Below are positions 48,210 through 59,212 of a stretch of 64,000 nt of DNA, in pieces. Origin of the DNA: Monoplex corrugatus (Eukaryota; Mollusca; Gastropoda; Littorinimorpha; Ranellidae); NCBI GenBank assembly GCA_030674185.1, contig JAPXFY010000023.1:16203686-16267685 (forward strand), in the 5' to 3' direction. The notes beneath the pieces were generated by a model that did no database searches, was not told the origin of the DNA, and saw only the letters and a list, made by a program, of their open reading frames with translations. Within the stretch, counting starts at the first letter, position 1. The number at the start of each line of letters is the position of its first letter. The position numbers and the translations under genes were made by a program.

Positions 48210-48375
48210 ACCATGCCTGTCATTTTTGCCTCAAGATCTTGCTAGCGTAGAGGGCTTATGAGCAGGTGCAGGGCTTATGCCATAATCGTTTCTTTTTCTT
48301 CTCCATCACATGTCATATAGACTTTATTCCGAGCCCACACACACGCTGTCTTGAGAAACTGAAACTGCAACTGCA
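48210..48375 (+). repeat. Diverged copy of the 185-bp dispersed repeat
   Basis: Shares GGGCTTATGCCATAATC, TTATTCCGAGC and the GAGAAACTGAAACTGCAACTG tail with 35040-35425. Confidence 0.55.
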
Positions 48376-48715
48376 CCGCCTGACATAACAATGAAAATGT
48401 CTCCATGGCATGACCTTTTTCTTTGTTTCTTTTCTTTTCGTCTTTGTTGTTGTTGTTGTTTATTTGTTTGTTTTGTCTTTAGTCATGTGATACAAAGGAT
48501 CTATGACAAAATCCACGATTAAGCAAAAACGCTTGTAAAAAATCGTCATTCAGCATTATAACACAAATATCGTGACCTTCGGCCTAGGAATCTCAGAAGA
48601 TTATTATGACAAGATGTGTAGTTTTAGAGTGCTTTCCAAGCCAGTTTGAATCCAGATTGTCCAACTGGGAGACCAGTTATATGACTACACGATTATCGCC
48701 ACTCGTCCCCTTCTT
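48376..48715. other. No gene recognised
   Basis: (TTG)n near 48445. Otherwise unique sequence without a frame. Confidence 0.5.
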
Positions 48716-48719
48716 CTCT

Positions 48720-48736
48720 CTTTTTCTCTGTCTCTC

Positions 48737-48783
<47 letters not shown>

Positions 48784-48794
48784 AGATATATATA

Positions 48795-48830
<36 letters not shown>

Positions 48831-49070
48831 TGTATGTATGTATGTATGTATGTATGTATGTATGTATATACGTATGTATGTATGTATGTATGTATGTATG
48901 TATATACGTATGTATGTATGTATGTATGTATGTATGTATGTATGTATGTATGTATGTATGTATGTATGGATGTATGTATGTATGTGTGTTGTATGTATGT
49001 ATGTATGTATGTATGTATGTATGTATGTATGTATGTATGTATGTATGTATGTATGTATGTATGTATGTAT
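48720..49070. repeat. TC/TCTG tract then (TATG)n
   Basis: (TCTG)n to 48783, (TA)n, then about 65 TATG units with a few TATATACG interruptions. Confidence 0.96.
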
Positions 49071-49448
49071 CTGCATTTCACTTCATCTTTCTGTTATACG
49101 CATACAGTAGTAAGGACTCTGTCAGCAGGTTCGGTCCAGCCTATATTCTACGAACCTTGAGTAATAAAGAACTTTTGGAAGTTTTGCAATAAAAAAAAAG
49201 TCTCTCATTTCATGTGAAAGGTGTGTGTTTTAGTATCCACTGAAATTGCATCCAGATCAATTAATTAAACCAGCGTGGGTCACTAGTGGTGTCTGTAGCT
49301 GCAGGGCGTGATTCACTCAACAATCACACTGATAGTGTCACCAAACAGGCCCGTTTTTCTTTTAACCCACGAGGTCATCAGTGGACCTTGCCCTGAAACA
49401 CATCGCCGTAGTCACAGAATAAGTATATAAGTATTCTGGACACGTCTC
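49071..49448. other. No gene; sequence with polyadenylation-like signals
   Basis: AATAAA at 49162-49167 and again at 49188 before an A run could mark a retroposed or transcribed 3' end. There is no coding frame. Confidence 0.35.
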
Positions 49449-49449
49449 A

Positions 49450-50410
49450 ACACTGCAGCAGTTAGCATTACGGACCAACGACTGAAAGGCTGAGGGTTCA
49501 AATCCCTAACAGCCCTGTCAAAAATCATTGTAGTAAAAGTATTTTGGTCTTAACAGGCTCTTCTTGTCCAGAGTTGAGCGTGTTGTACGCTGAAATCAGC
49601 GCCAGAATTGCAAAGGCCTCATCTGTTATGGCTAAACTGAACAAGCGGGTCTGGTCCAACAGCAATCTCACTGCGAACACCAAAATGCAGGTGTACAGAG
49701 CATGTGTGTTGAGCACACTTCTCTACTCAAGTGAAGCCTGGACCACATACGCCAGCCAAGAAAAGAGGCTCAACATTTTCCATCTCCGCTGCTTGCGACG
49801 CATCCTCGGCATCCAATGGCAAGACAAGGTGACCAACACAGAGGTCCTCCGTCGTGCGGGCCTACAGACCATCTTTGCCCTTCTAAGCCAACGCCGACTA
49901 CGCTGGCTTGGCCATGTGCGTCGAATGGAGGATGGACGCATACCAAAAGGCGTTCTCTAAGGCGAACTGGCAAACCGGAAGCGAACTCCAGGACGCCCAC
50001 AGCTACGCTTTGTAGACGCATGCAAAAGGGACCTTAGAAGCTCAGGGATTGACCCAGGCTCTTGGGAGACTCTGGCGGAAGACAGGGCAGCGTGGCGGAC
50101 AGCCGTTCAGCAAGGCGTTGTGAATGCGGAGAGGAGGAGAGCAGAAAGCGCAGATGAGAAAAGGGCTCTTCGCAAGCAACGTTCCAGAAACCAGACAACA
50201 GCGACTCAATTTGTATGTGGCAGATGTGACAGAGATTGCCACTCAAGAATCGGCCTGCACAGCCACAGCAGAAAGTGCACGTCATGACCACAACGCCTCC
50301 TGGTGCAGACTATCATCTCCTGAGATGTAAAGAGGCCGACGACACTGAAAGTAGGAAGTTTGGGACCACACAGTCGAGTTTCATCCTCTTCACGGATGTG
50401 TCATTGATTC
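49450..50410 (+). mobile_element. SINE split by a LINE 3' fragment
   Basis: 49450-49580 matches the head and start of the SINE at 7946 (GAGGGTTCAAATCCC B box; TGTCCAGAGTTGAGCGTG). 50355-50405 matches the SINE body further on (GGGACCACACAGTCGAGTTT, CTTCACGGATG). The intervening sequence is LINE coding remnant and its 3' end, so the LINE fragment either inserted into the SINE or the LINE 3' UTR itself shares the SINE segment. Confidence 0.65.
49585..50290 (+). pseudogene. LINE C-terminal region with terminal zinc finger
   Basis: First frame (to 49960): EISARIAKASSVMAKLNKRV, WSNSNLTANTKMQVYRACVL, STLLYSSEAWTTYASQEKRL, HLRCLRRILGIQWQDKVTNT and RRLRWLGHVRRMEDGRIPKG. After stops and frame changes, another frame near 50205-50285 reads FVCGRCDRDCHSRIGLHSHS then RKC, a Cys2-His-type finger that ends this LINE type. 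It is a distinct family from the 'AEMWFLRR' LINE. The clade is not resolved, and it is non-functional. Confidence 0.75.
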
Positions 50411-50487
50411 CACTTTAACAGCAACGACAGGCATAGAAAATAGGCCGAACACTATTGTATATTGTCATTGAAATTACGGATGGAAAA

Positions 50488-50755
50488 TAGAGATCAATCA
50501 ATCAATCAATCAATAGATCGATCGATCGATCATTCAATTGATCAAGTCAATTAATCATTTCAATCAATCAAATCGATCAGTGAATCAAATCAATCATATC
50601 AATTAAACAGCTCAATCAATCAAATTAATCAATAAATCAAATAAATTAATCAACCCTATCAAATCAAATCAGATGAAATCATCAAATCAAATCATGTCAA
50701 ATCAAATATTATATCATCAAATCAAATCAAATCAAATCAAATCAAGTGATTGAGT
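50488..50755. repeat. (ATCA)n / (AAATC)n repeats
   Basis: AATCAATC changes to TCAAATCAAATC units, with GATCGATC between. Confidence 0.92.
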
Positions 50756-50824
50756 GATTCTGTCTTTATGCGGACTTTGAACGCAGGGCTCATCCATTGG
50801 CCATAAGAACTCATGTTTGAATGT

Positions 50825-50930
50825 AGTGTTTGTGTCGTGTGCATGTGAGTGTGTGTATGTGTGTGTGTGTATGTGTGTGTGCGTGTGTGTGCGCGAGTGT
50901 GTGTGTGGTGTGTATGTGTTTGTGTGTGTG

Positions 50931-50995
<65 letters not shown>

Positions 50996-51045
50996 GTGTG
51001 TGTGTGTCTGCGTGTGGTTGTGTGTGTGTGGGGTGTGTGCAAGTC
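50825..51045. repeat. TG microsatellite
   Basis: Interrupted (TG)n; frames are Cys-Val periodic. Confidence 0.95.
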
Positions 51046-51179
51046 TCAGTATCATTGCACAAATTTTGTACATGGAAGATGGCCGACAAACTGCTCAAAC
51101 AAACATGGAATTGTACAAAGATGAATGATAAGCCAAGACAATACCATATGCATATTCTATCTTCATGTATGTATTAATT

Positions 51180-51580
51180 TCACAATTTCTCTCTCTCTGT
51201 CTCTCTCTGTGTCCCCCCACCCCTCTCTCTCCCTCTCTGTCATTCTGCCTGTCTCTGTCTCTCTCCCTCTCTCTCTCATTATCATGTGCCCTCGCCCATG
51301 GCGTTGGTGATCATAGCCCTCCATACGAATCTATCCTTGTCGCCGCAAGTCCAACTCCCACCCTCTCTATCCTCAGCCACTCTGCACGTCCGTCCAATAT
51401 TTTCTCCCTGGGTCTACCTGGTGCTCTCTTTCCCTCCAGCTTTCTTGCTGTTACTAGATGCTCTTATTTCTCTTGCCTCATATAATGTCCTCGTTGGTTC
51501 ACATGCATGTCAGTGCTCTCTCTCTCTCTCACTTTCTCTCTCTCTCTCTCATTCACTCTCTCTCTCTCTCTCTCTCTGAG
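51180..51580 (-). mobile_element. RTE-like LINE 3' end between TC tracts
   Basis: 51285-51500 is the reverse complement of the LINE end seen at 46.9-47.1 kb (CCCATGGCGTTGGTGATCAT, CCTCAGCCACTCTGCA). (TC)n lies on both sides (51185-51280 and 51515-51578). Confidence 0.7.
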
Positions 51581-51599
51581 ATTTCGACTGAATGATTAG

Positions 51600-51895
51600 G
51601 GACAGTCTGGAATTGAAAAAAACAAACAAAAAGAACATTAAGGAAGATCAGGAAAAGACAACCAAAATTCATAGGACATTATATGAGGCAAGAGAAATTA
51701 GAGCACCTGGTCATAGCAGGAAAACTGAAGGGAAAAAGAGCATCAGGTAGACCCAGGAAGAAAACATTGGACGGACTTTCAGAGTAGATGAGGAGATGGT
51801 GAGAGGGTGGGAGATGTACTTGCAACGACAAAAGATAGATTCCTATGGAGGGCCATGATCGCCGAAGCCATGCGCCATGGCATATGATGATGAGT
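51600..51895 (+). mobile_element. RTE-like LINE 3' end
   Basis: AAGGAAGATCAGGAAAAGAC through GGAGGGCCATGATCGCC to a short (ATG)n. It forms an inverted pair with 51285-51500. Imperfect direct repeats (CTCTGAGATTTCGACTGAAT) at 51577 and 52157 enclose it. Confidence 0.7.
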
Positions 51896-52310
51896 TCATT
51901 AGGGATATTTTTGGAGAATCGTAGTGGTGGTGGTCTCCTTACAAGGAATGGGGAGGGGGGGGGGGGTTACTGGGAGCGTACCTTCGTGATTGAGACGATT
52001 ACTGTCATGAGTAAGGGAATCAGGAAGCAGTGTCCTTAGTCAGACCGCAGCAGGCGTTATAAAACTCCAGCGAAGTGACCCTGCAGCAATGCAGGGTGTC
52101 CTACGGTCGGTGACCTCGCAGTGTTTTACCGTCGATGGTTCCCACAGGCTTTTCGGCTCTGAGATTTCGACTGAATGAACTTAGGAATATGATAAGTTGC
52201 GTGGAGGAGAGGAGTTAGAATGAGCAGCTGACGAAGTGCAGAAGACAGGGGAACTAAAAAAACAACAACAACAAAAGCAGCAATGAAAAAGAAAGCAGCA
52301 CACAACATAC
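51896..52310. other. No gene; intron or 3' flank of the C-type lectin gene
   Basis: G run at 51954-51966; otherwise unassigned. The next (downstream, minus strand) lectin exon was not found here. Confidence 0.45.
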
Positions 52311-52539
52311 CTGACTGCGCAGACATAATCGTAATGCTGTCCACAGGGCAGAACCACCCACTGAAAATGGCGCCGCCTATCAACAGCCATGCACATGGCC
52401 TGCTCTTGGTACCCAGACAATGACATGCCTGTTACCCAGTTGCTGTACGAGACAGGTGGTCGGTTACTGGTCATCCAGGTGAAAGTTCCTTCTTCAAAGA
52501 CATCAGTGCCGTACACCCAGATGTACCGGGAAAACAGAT
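52311..52539 (-). CDS. C-type lectin domain protein, exon with the C-terminal half of the domain
   Basis: Bounded on the minus strand by TTTACAG/ATCTG (acceptor) and CAGTCAG/GTATGT (donor). It encodes LFSRYIWVYGTDVFEEGTF, TWMTSNRPPVSYSNWVTG, EQAMCMAVDRRRHFQWVVL and PCGQHYDYVCAV. These match the second half of the C-type lectin fold: WVYG for WIG, EGTFTW, YSNW, and conserved Cys in AMC, LPC and YVC. The first base of the codon is supplied by the exon at 55172-55331 (A + AT), and the exon ends two bases into the next codon. There is no EPN or QPD triplet, so sugar binding of the usual kind is doubtful. Confidence 0.78.
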
Positions 52540-52689
52540 CTGTAAACAGTCACGGTGAAAAATTGCAGCAATCCTCCGTTTACAGTTTTGGAGTTTGTGT
52601 GCGATTGTGATATGTCTGAGTGCGAATGTGTTGTGTCTATAGAAGTTACGTTTGTGTGAATACAGAGGTTATGTTATTGTAAGCATGCA

Positions 52690-52706
52690 AGTGGTGTGTG
52701 TGTGTA

Positions 52707-52792
<86 letters not shown>

Positions 52793-53003
52793 TGTGTGTT
52801 GTGTTGTGTTGTGTTGTGTGTGTGTTTGTGTGTTGTGTGTGTGTGTGTGCGTGTTGTGTTCTGTGTTGTGTGTATATGTTTGTGTGTGTATATGTGCGTG
52901 CGTGTGTGTGTGTACATGTGTGTGTGTGTCCTTATTAATCCATGTTTTAGACATTCAAAAGAGAAGAGTGTTTGTGTGTGTGCGTGTGTGTGTGTGTGCG
53001 TGC

Positions 53004-53038
<35 letters not shown>

Positions 53039-53116
53039 CGTGTGTGCATGTGTGTGTGTGTGTGGCGCGCGCGCGCGCGCGTATGTGTGCGTGTGTATGT
53101 TGTGTGTGCGTTTTGT

Positions 53117-53150
<34 letters not shown>

Positions 53151-53228
53151 TGTGTCTCCATGTTTACTCATGTTTTAGACATTCATTAGAGAAGAGTGAG
53201 TGAGTGAGTGTGAGTGTGTGTGTGTGTG

Positions 53229-53273
<45 letters not shown>

Positions 53274-53285
53274 GTGTGTGAGTGT

Positions 53286-53322
<37 letters not shown>

Positions 53323-53370
53323 TGTCTGTCTGTCTGTCTGTCTGTGCGTCTGTCTGTCTGTGTGCAACGT
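52690..53370. repeat. TG microsatellite with a duplicated insert
   Basis: Several TG blocks. A short unique piece (ATGTTTTAGACATTCA ... GAGAAGAGTG) occurs twice, at 52942 and 53168, so part of the array was duplicated. GCGC run at 53064-53080. Confidence 0.93.
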
Positions 53371-53382
53371 AAGATATAATAT

Positions 53383-53425
53383 TATGCGCTGTCACGCAGT
53401 CTCAATCTAAGATGGAACTCGACAA
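53383..53425 (+). mobile_element. SINE fragment
   Basis: GCTGTCACGCAGTCTCAATC and ATGGAACTC match the SINE body near 8250. Confidence 0.6.
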
Positions 53426-53597
53426 AAGAAGAGAGGTCACCATTTGTGAACAGAGCAAAAATGTTCTGCCGTCGAGTGAGCGCAGGCATTACCGTCACTC
53501 AACTGTGCAGACAGCTGACATGTATTTCATTTATCAATTTATTTATTCGTCTATTCATTAATTTTCAGCGTTACAATTTTCATTACGAAATCAAAAA

Positions 53598-53750
53598 ACA
53601 AGTGTGACCGCCCGCGTTCAAGCAAACAGGAACCAGGGAAAAATACACCAAAAATGAATCAGAACGTGTATTTAATACAACCAGACAAGATAATTACGCG
53701 TTCTGATTCTTTTTTCGTGTTTTTTTTTTTTTTTTTCAGGTTCCAATTTT
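53598..53750 (+). mobile_element. Small fold-back element, copy 2
   Basis: Begins AGTGTGACCGCCCGCGTTCA then AGCAAACAGGAACCAG. An inner pair GAATCAGAACG/CGTTCTGATTC and an outer pair GGAACC/GGTTCC are inverted repeats, so the single strand can fold back. It has no coding capacity. It lies in the lectin intron. Confidence 0.7.
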
Positions 53751-53794
53751 TGTTGGATGTAGGAGGTACGTTGCTCCACAGTCTGCATGTTCTG

Positions 53795-54232
53795 TCATAG
53801 CACTCAGGGAGATTACCATTGTGCTCACCTTTTTGTTTAGTTTTTTTTTTTTTTTCGTCCCATTTCCTACGCCACCTTAATGGCCACAGAAGCTGGAATA
53901 GTTTTTTTATGCGATGATGATGATGGCGATGAGGATGATAATCATGATGCTATGGAGTTCCATCTAGGATGGAAACTGCGTGACAGTATTGACAGTACTC
54001 TACGCTTACTGTCATAATATATCCTGGCGTCAACCAGGCCCGAGAGATACAGACACCGACGGTGCTGCTCAAAAGATTTTAGCAACACCCTCAATAATGC
54101 ATCCATGAAGTGGATGAGACTCGACCGTGTGGTCCCAGTCTTCCCAATGAGCCCATAGCACGCCCAACTCTGGGTAGGAGCCGGTTAGAGCCAAAATAAT
54201 CCCACAATGATTTTTGAAGGGACTTACTGACG
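53795..54232 (-). mobile_element. SINE, lacking the tRNA head
   Basis: Reverse complement of SINE body and tail from CTCACCTTTTTGTTT (tail end) to ATGATTTTTGAAGGGACTT. It stops where the head would begin, at a junction with the next SINE. Confidence 0.8.
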
Positions 54233-54490
54233 CCAGGATGTATTATGATAGTAAGCGTAGAGTACTGTCAAGACTGTCACGCAGTCTCAATCCTAAATGG
54301 AACTCCACAGCATCATGATTGTCATCCTCATCGACATCATCATCGCATTGTAAAAAAACAAAACAAAACAAAACAAAAACTGTGCCAGCTTCTGTGGCCA
54401 TTAAGATAGCGCAGAAAATGGACGAAAAAAGAAAAGGTGAACACAAAGGTAGCTTCCCTGAGTGTTATGATCCAAAACAATTTTTTTTTT
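54233..54490 (+). mobile_element. SINE, 3' half
   Basis: Starts ACTGACGCCAGGATGTATTA and continues to the tail (TGTGGCCATTAAGATAGCGC), including an A-rich stretch (AAAACAAAACAAAAC). It is joined head-to-head to the SINE at 53795-54232. Confidence 0.8.
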
Positions 54491-54619
54491 CAAATATCCA
54501 CCCTTTATCCACCATACGGCTGGTATCTAGGCAGGATCAAACCCCAGACCTTCCGAAAGAAAATCTAACACCTTATCTAATAACTGATTGAGGCATACCA
54601 AATGGCCTGAAAATTAGAC

Positions 54620-55077
54620 TTTTAAAATGTTTGATCTGGCTAGTCATGATTTATGGCTGGGAAGCCTGGACTCTGATAAAAACTGATTGCAAAAGAATTG
54701 AGGCAACAGAGATGTGGTTCTATCGGAGACTACTACGTGTCAAATGGACAGACAGAAGAACTAATGAAAGTGTCCTAAAAGAACTTGATACCACCAGAAA
54801 ACTACTAGCAGACATTAACAAGAGAAGACTAAAATACTTTGGCCATGTGTCACGCAACAAGAACACGGACCTCATGGCAACCATCTTTCAAGGAAAAACA
54901 GTGGCAAAAAGGAAGAAAGGCAGACCTCCAGTCTCATACATAGAGAACATAACCAACATCAGTGGCCTAAATATTCAAGAAATTGTCCACAAAAGTCAAG
55001 ACAGAGCGGTCTGGAGGGAAATGGTGGTGTCCTGGTGTGCAGCGGCCAACACCGAACCCGGTGACGCCGACAGGTGA
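54620..55077 (+). pseudogene. LINE C-terminal region, third family
   Basis: Open frame with IWLVMIYGWEAWTLIKTDCK, MWFYRRLLRVKWTDRRTNES, KLLADINKRRLKYFGHVSRN and KRKKGRPPVSYIENI, ending at TGA 55075. It is similar in layout to the 'AEMWFLRR' LINE but clearly diverged. RT and endonuclease are missing. It lies in the intron between the lectin exons. Confidence 0.8.
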
Positions 55078-55171
55078 GACAGGTGGGAATAAGTGATATC
55101 TACCAACTTACCTCCCTCCCCTTCCCACTTTCTTCTCTATTTCGTGGACCAATCAGACGACTTGTACTCAC

Positions 55172-55331
55172 TGACGTCAGCATCAGGATTGACTATGGTA
55201 CCCGGGCCGGCAGTGGTGGTAGAGGCGGTCAGCTGATCGCCAAACGTAGCCGTGAGATAATCCTCCAAGTGGCGCTGGTCCTGTGGCGTCGGCAGTGACA
55301 CTAGCTCTGTTCCCATTGTCTCGCAAAAACC
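55172..55331 (-). CDS. C-type lectin domain protein, exon with the N-terminal half of the domain
   Basis: Minus-strand acceptor CCCTCAG/GGTTTT and strong donor GACGTCA/GTGAGT. Encodes GFCETMGTELVSLPTPQDQR then HLEDYLTATFGDQLTAST, matching the C-type lectin pattern C-x-x-x-G-x-x-L-V-S/A in which a buried Leu-rich helix follows. Exon length 160 leaves one base, which pairs with two bases of exon 52311-52539 to give Asn in frame. This supports the two as neighbours. A different frame also stays open across most of it but lacks the lectin pattern. Earlier exons (first Cys pair, signal peptide) were not found. Confidence 0.72.
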
Positions 55332-55666
55332 CTGAGGGCCAAACCAATGTTTTGTGCGTGAAATTACAGGTCTGAACCAAGCACATGACTGTTGGTACAG
55401 GGAACATAGCCTGTTCCTGTCACCTCCATACTGGCTGTCTGTCTGTTTGAATGTCTGTCCGTCCGTTTGTGTATCTGTCTGTCTGTTTGTCTGTCTGTCA
55501 ATCTCTGTCTCTGTCTCACCCCCCCCCCTCTCTCTCTCTTCTCACTCTCTAGTGGGGAAGGGATCAGTTCCTGCCAGCTGGTGTTTGGTAGTCAGATGAG
55601 TTGTAGTCGTCCATGTCTCCTGTCACTCTACTTGTTGAGACACAGGACCATGTAGACAACTGCGTG
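55332..55666. other. TCTG/TC tract; no gene recognised
   Basis: TGTCTGTCTG and CCCCCCTCTCTC at 55435-55545. A possible upstream lectin exon was looked for and not identified. Confidence 0.5.
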
Positions 55667-56610
55667 ATATTGCATGGTGTCCTGGTTTGTTAGAAGGCTG
55701 CTGCAGGTCTGTTATCTTTGGCTTAAGCCCTCTAGGTTTTCTGTTATATTGCATGGTACCATGGTTTGTTAGAAGGCTGCTGCAGGTCTGTTATCTTTGG
55801 CTTAAGCCCTCTAGGTTTTCTGTTATATTGCATGGTACCATGGTTTGTTAGAAGGTTACTGCAGGCATGTTATATTTGGCTTAAGCCTTCCATGTTTATG
55901 TTATATTGCATGATGTTGTGGCTTGTTAGAAGGTTGATGCAGGCCTGTTATCTTTGGTTTAAGCCTCTAGATTTTCTGTTATGTTGCATGGTGTCGTGGT
56001 TTGTTAGAAAGCTGCTGCAGGTCTGTTATCTTTGAATTAAGCCTTCCAGAAAAAGTGTGATTGCCCGCGTTCAAGCAAACAGGAACCAGAAAAAAACACG
56101 AAAGTCAGTTTATTCCTTTTCTCACATTAGACACAGCAGCAGGGAAGTTTCAGTCTTTTTCTCATAATTTCTGCATCTGGTGTTTGTTTGTTTGTAATCT
56201 TACGCTTGACAAAGGCCAGTTGGCCGAAAATTTTTGCCTGTATTCTTCTTTCGTGTTTTTTTTTTCTGGTTCCTAAGCCTTCCAGGTTTTCTCTTATGTT
56301 GCATGGTATTATGGATTGTTAGAAGGCTGCTGCAGGCATGCTATCTTTGGCTTTTTATTAAGCCTTGTAGGTTTTCTGTTATATTGAATGGTGTCGTGAT
56401 TTGTTAGAAAGTTGCTGCAGGCATGTTTTTAAGCCCTCTAGGTTTACTGTTATATTGCATGGTGTCATGGTTTGTTAGAAGGCTGCTGCTGGTATGTTGT
56501 CATTGGCTTAAGCCCTCTCGGTTTTCTGTCATGTTGCATGATCTCATGGTTTGTTAGAAGGCTGTTTGCTGCAGGCATGTCATCTTTGGTTTAAGCCTTC
56601 TACGTTTTCT
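55667..56610. repeat. 79-bp minisatellite, about 9 copies, interrupted
   Basis: Units contain GTTTGTTAGAAGGCTGCTGC, TTATCTTTGGCTTAAGCC and CTCTAGGTTTTCTGTTATA. The array is broken at 56050-56277 by the fold-back element. Confidence 0.92.
56050..56277 (+). mobile_element. Small fold-back element with target duplication, copy 3
   Basis: The array sequence TAAGCCTTCCAG occurs on both sides of the insert, a duplication of about 12 bp that fixes the ends. The left terminus is AGTGTGATTGCCCGCGTTCA, then GCAAACAGGAACCAGAAAAA and ACACGAAA. The right terminus is TTTCGTG, a T run and CTGGTTCC. The outer GGAACCAG...CTGGTTCC arms are inverted repeats, but the first 30 bases of the left end have no partner on the right. 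The interior includes GACAAAGGCCAGTTGGCCGA. Non-autonomous; class unknown. Confidence 0.75.
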
Positions 56611-56990
56611 GTAAGACTTTCTCCACCCTTACTTCAAGGCCAAAAGGCCTACCCTGCGAGTACAGGGCACTAGGGCTGTAGGTGGTCCTTATCCACCTGA
56701 TGGCTCCGTCATGTGATATACAGGGCATTTTTTAGGTGTGGCCTTGCCAAGTGCCACCCCGTCCCCAGCAGGTAATTCTCCACTAAGAAAAGGACAGAAG
56801 GCATGTAATTATCAACAACTAGAAGGAAAATAGGTAAGTAATTCTGAATTTTCCAAAGGGACATCAGGCAAGTTGTTCTCAACCACCAATAAGATATCAC
56901 TCAAGTTGTCCTCAACTACAAAAGAGAAAAAAACAAACAAACAAACAAATAGTTTTCAAATACCAAAAGAGATTAGTCAACACACACAAA
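56611..56990. other. No gene recognised
   Basis: Unique-looking sequence leading into A-rich and CA-rich tracts at 56930. Confidence 0.5.
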
Positions 56991-57009
56991 CACAAACGCA
57001 CACACACAC

Positions 57010-57018
57010 AGATACCTA

Positions 57019-57104
<86 letters not shown>

Positions 57105-57144
57105 GTATGGATGTATACAATATGTATATGTATACATATGTATA

Positions 57145-57198
<54 letters not shown>

Positions 57199-57287
57199 TG
57201 GTGTGTGTGTGTGTGTGTGTGTGTGGCGCGCGCCTGCGAGAGAGAGAGAGAGAGGAGGAGAGGAGAGAGAGGTGATGGAGAGAGAGA

Positions 57288-57326
<39 letters not shown>

Positions 57327-57350
57327 AGAGACAGACAGAGAGAGGTATGT
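57010..57350. repeat. (TA)n, TG and (GA)n tracts
   Basis: (TA)n at 57017-57100 and 57150-57200, (TG)n at 57201-57224, GA-rich to 57345. Confidence 0.96.
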
Positions 57351-57620
57351 TCTATGTATGAGTGTTGATCGTTGAGGGAGAACGAGAAGTGTGATTTATG
57401 GGCGGGATGGTTAGGAAGCGTTTCTAATCGGTTAATTGACGTGGTTAAATCTGTTGAGGAAATCAGTAATGCTTGTTGTTGGTCTGGTTGAAGGGTTGTA
57501 GAACCGTTCAGATCACCTTACCGGTTTAATACTGTCATACCAATGCTAATCATTGTTGGGTGTCTGTGATCCCATTGGGCCACCCCCCCCCCCATGCACG
57601 GGACACCTGTTGACAGTTGG
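57351..57620. other. No gene recognised
   Basis: C run at 57584-57593; otherwise unassigned. Confidence 0.5.
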
Positions 57621-57719
57621 CTCGTAGTGACCTTACACAACCAAAGCAACAAAAAAGTGAACCGAACTACGAAACAAATCACACGATACACTCAATCTAC
57701 AGCGACACACTAACAGATA

Positions 57720-58470
<751 letters not shown>

Positions 58471-58755
58471 AATGAAGGCAGACAAGGAACAGAAGAAGTA
58501 AAATCAATAAACAATAACAAACAGAAAACCAACCGGACAAGCACTTCATTCAATGTGTACCTACATAAGTATTGACAGATAAAGACTGATGATGTGTGTG
58601 TATGCTGATGACCCATTTCCGACAGCCCACGTTTATGTACGAAATGTACACTATTGGTTACTTTACACATATTTCAATCCCAGGCGTTTCCATACGTTAC
58701 CAAATTTGTTCCCTTAACTTTGGGCTTTTTTTTCTTACTGTTTCAATTTCCTTTT
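58471..58755. other. No gene recognised
   Basis: No frame of note. Confidence 0.5.
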
Positions 58756-58758
58756 ATA

Positions 58759-58801
<43 letters not shown>

Positions 58802-59212
58802 GTACATATACATACACACACACACACGTACATATACATACACACACACACACACACATATATTATATGTATGCATATTGTATATATACATATATATATA
58901 TGTATATAATATATATATATATATATATCTCCATACATACATGCATACGTACAGACTTCCATCCATCCATACAGACAGAAAAATACATACATATAGACAT
59001 ACATGACAGACATAAACACATACACATACAGACAAACGTACATGTATACATACATGCATACATACATATACATACATACATGCATACATCATACATACGT
59101 ACATACATACATACATATATGCATACACACATACACATGTACATACGTACGTACACACACACATACATACTACATACATGAACACACATACATACATGAA
59201 CATACATATGTA
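58756..59212. repeat. TC, CA, TA and (CATA)n tracts
   Basis: Several simple repeats in succession. Confidence 0.95.

Noticed and set aside
55183..55407. Alternative 74-codon minus-strand frame over the lectin exon
   Set aside because: It lacks the lectin pattern and does not match the phase of the exon at 52311-52539.
57010..57200. TATA-box-like sequences
   Set aside because: They are part of a (TA)n microsatellite with no gene downstream.
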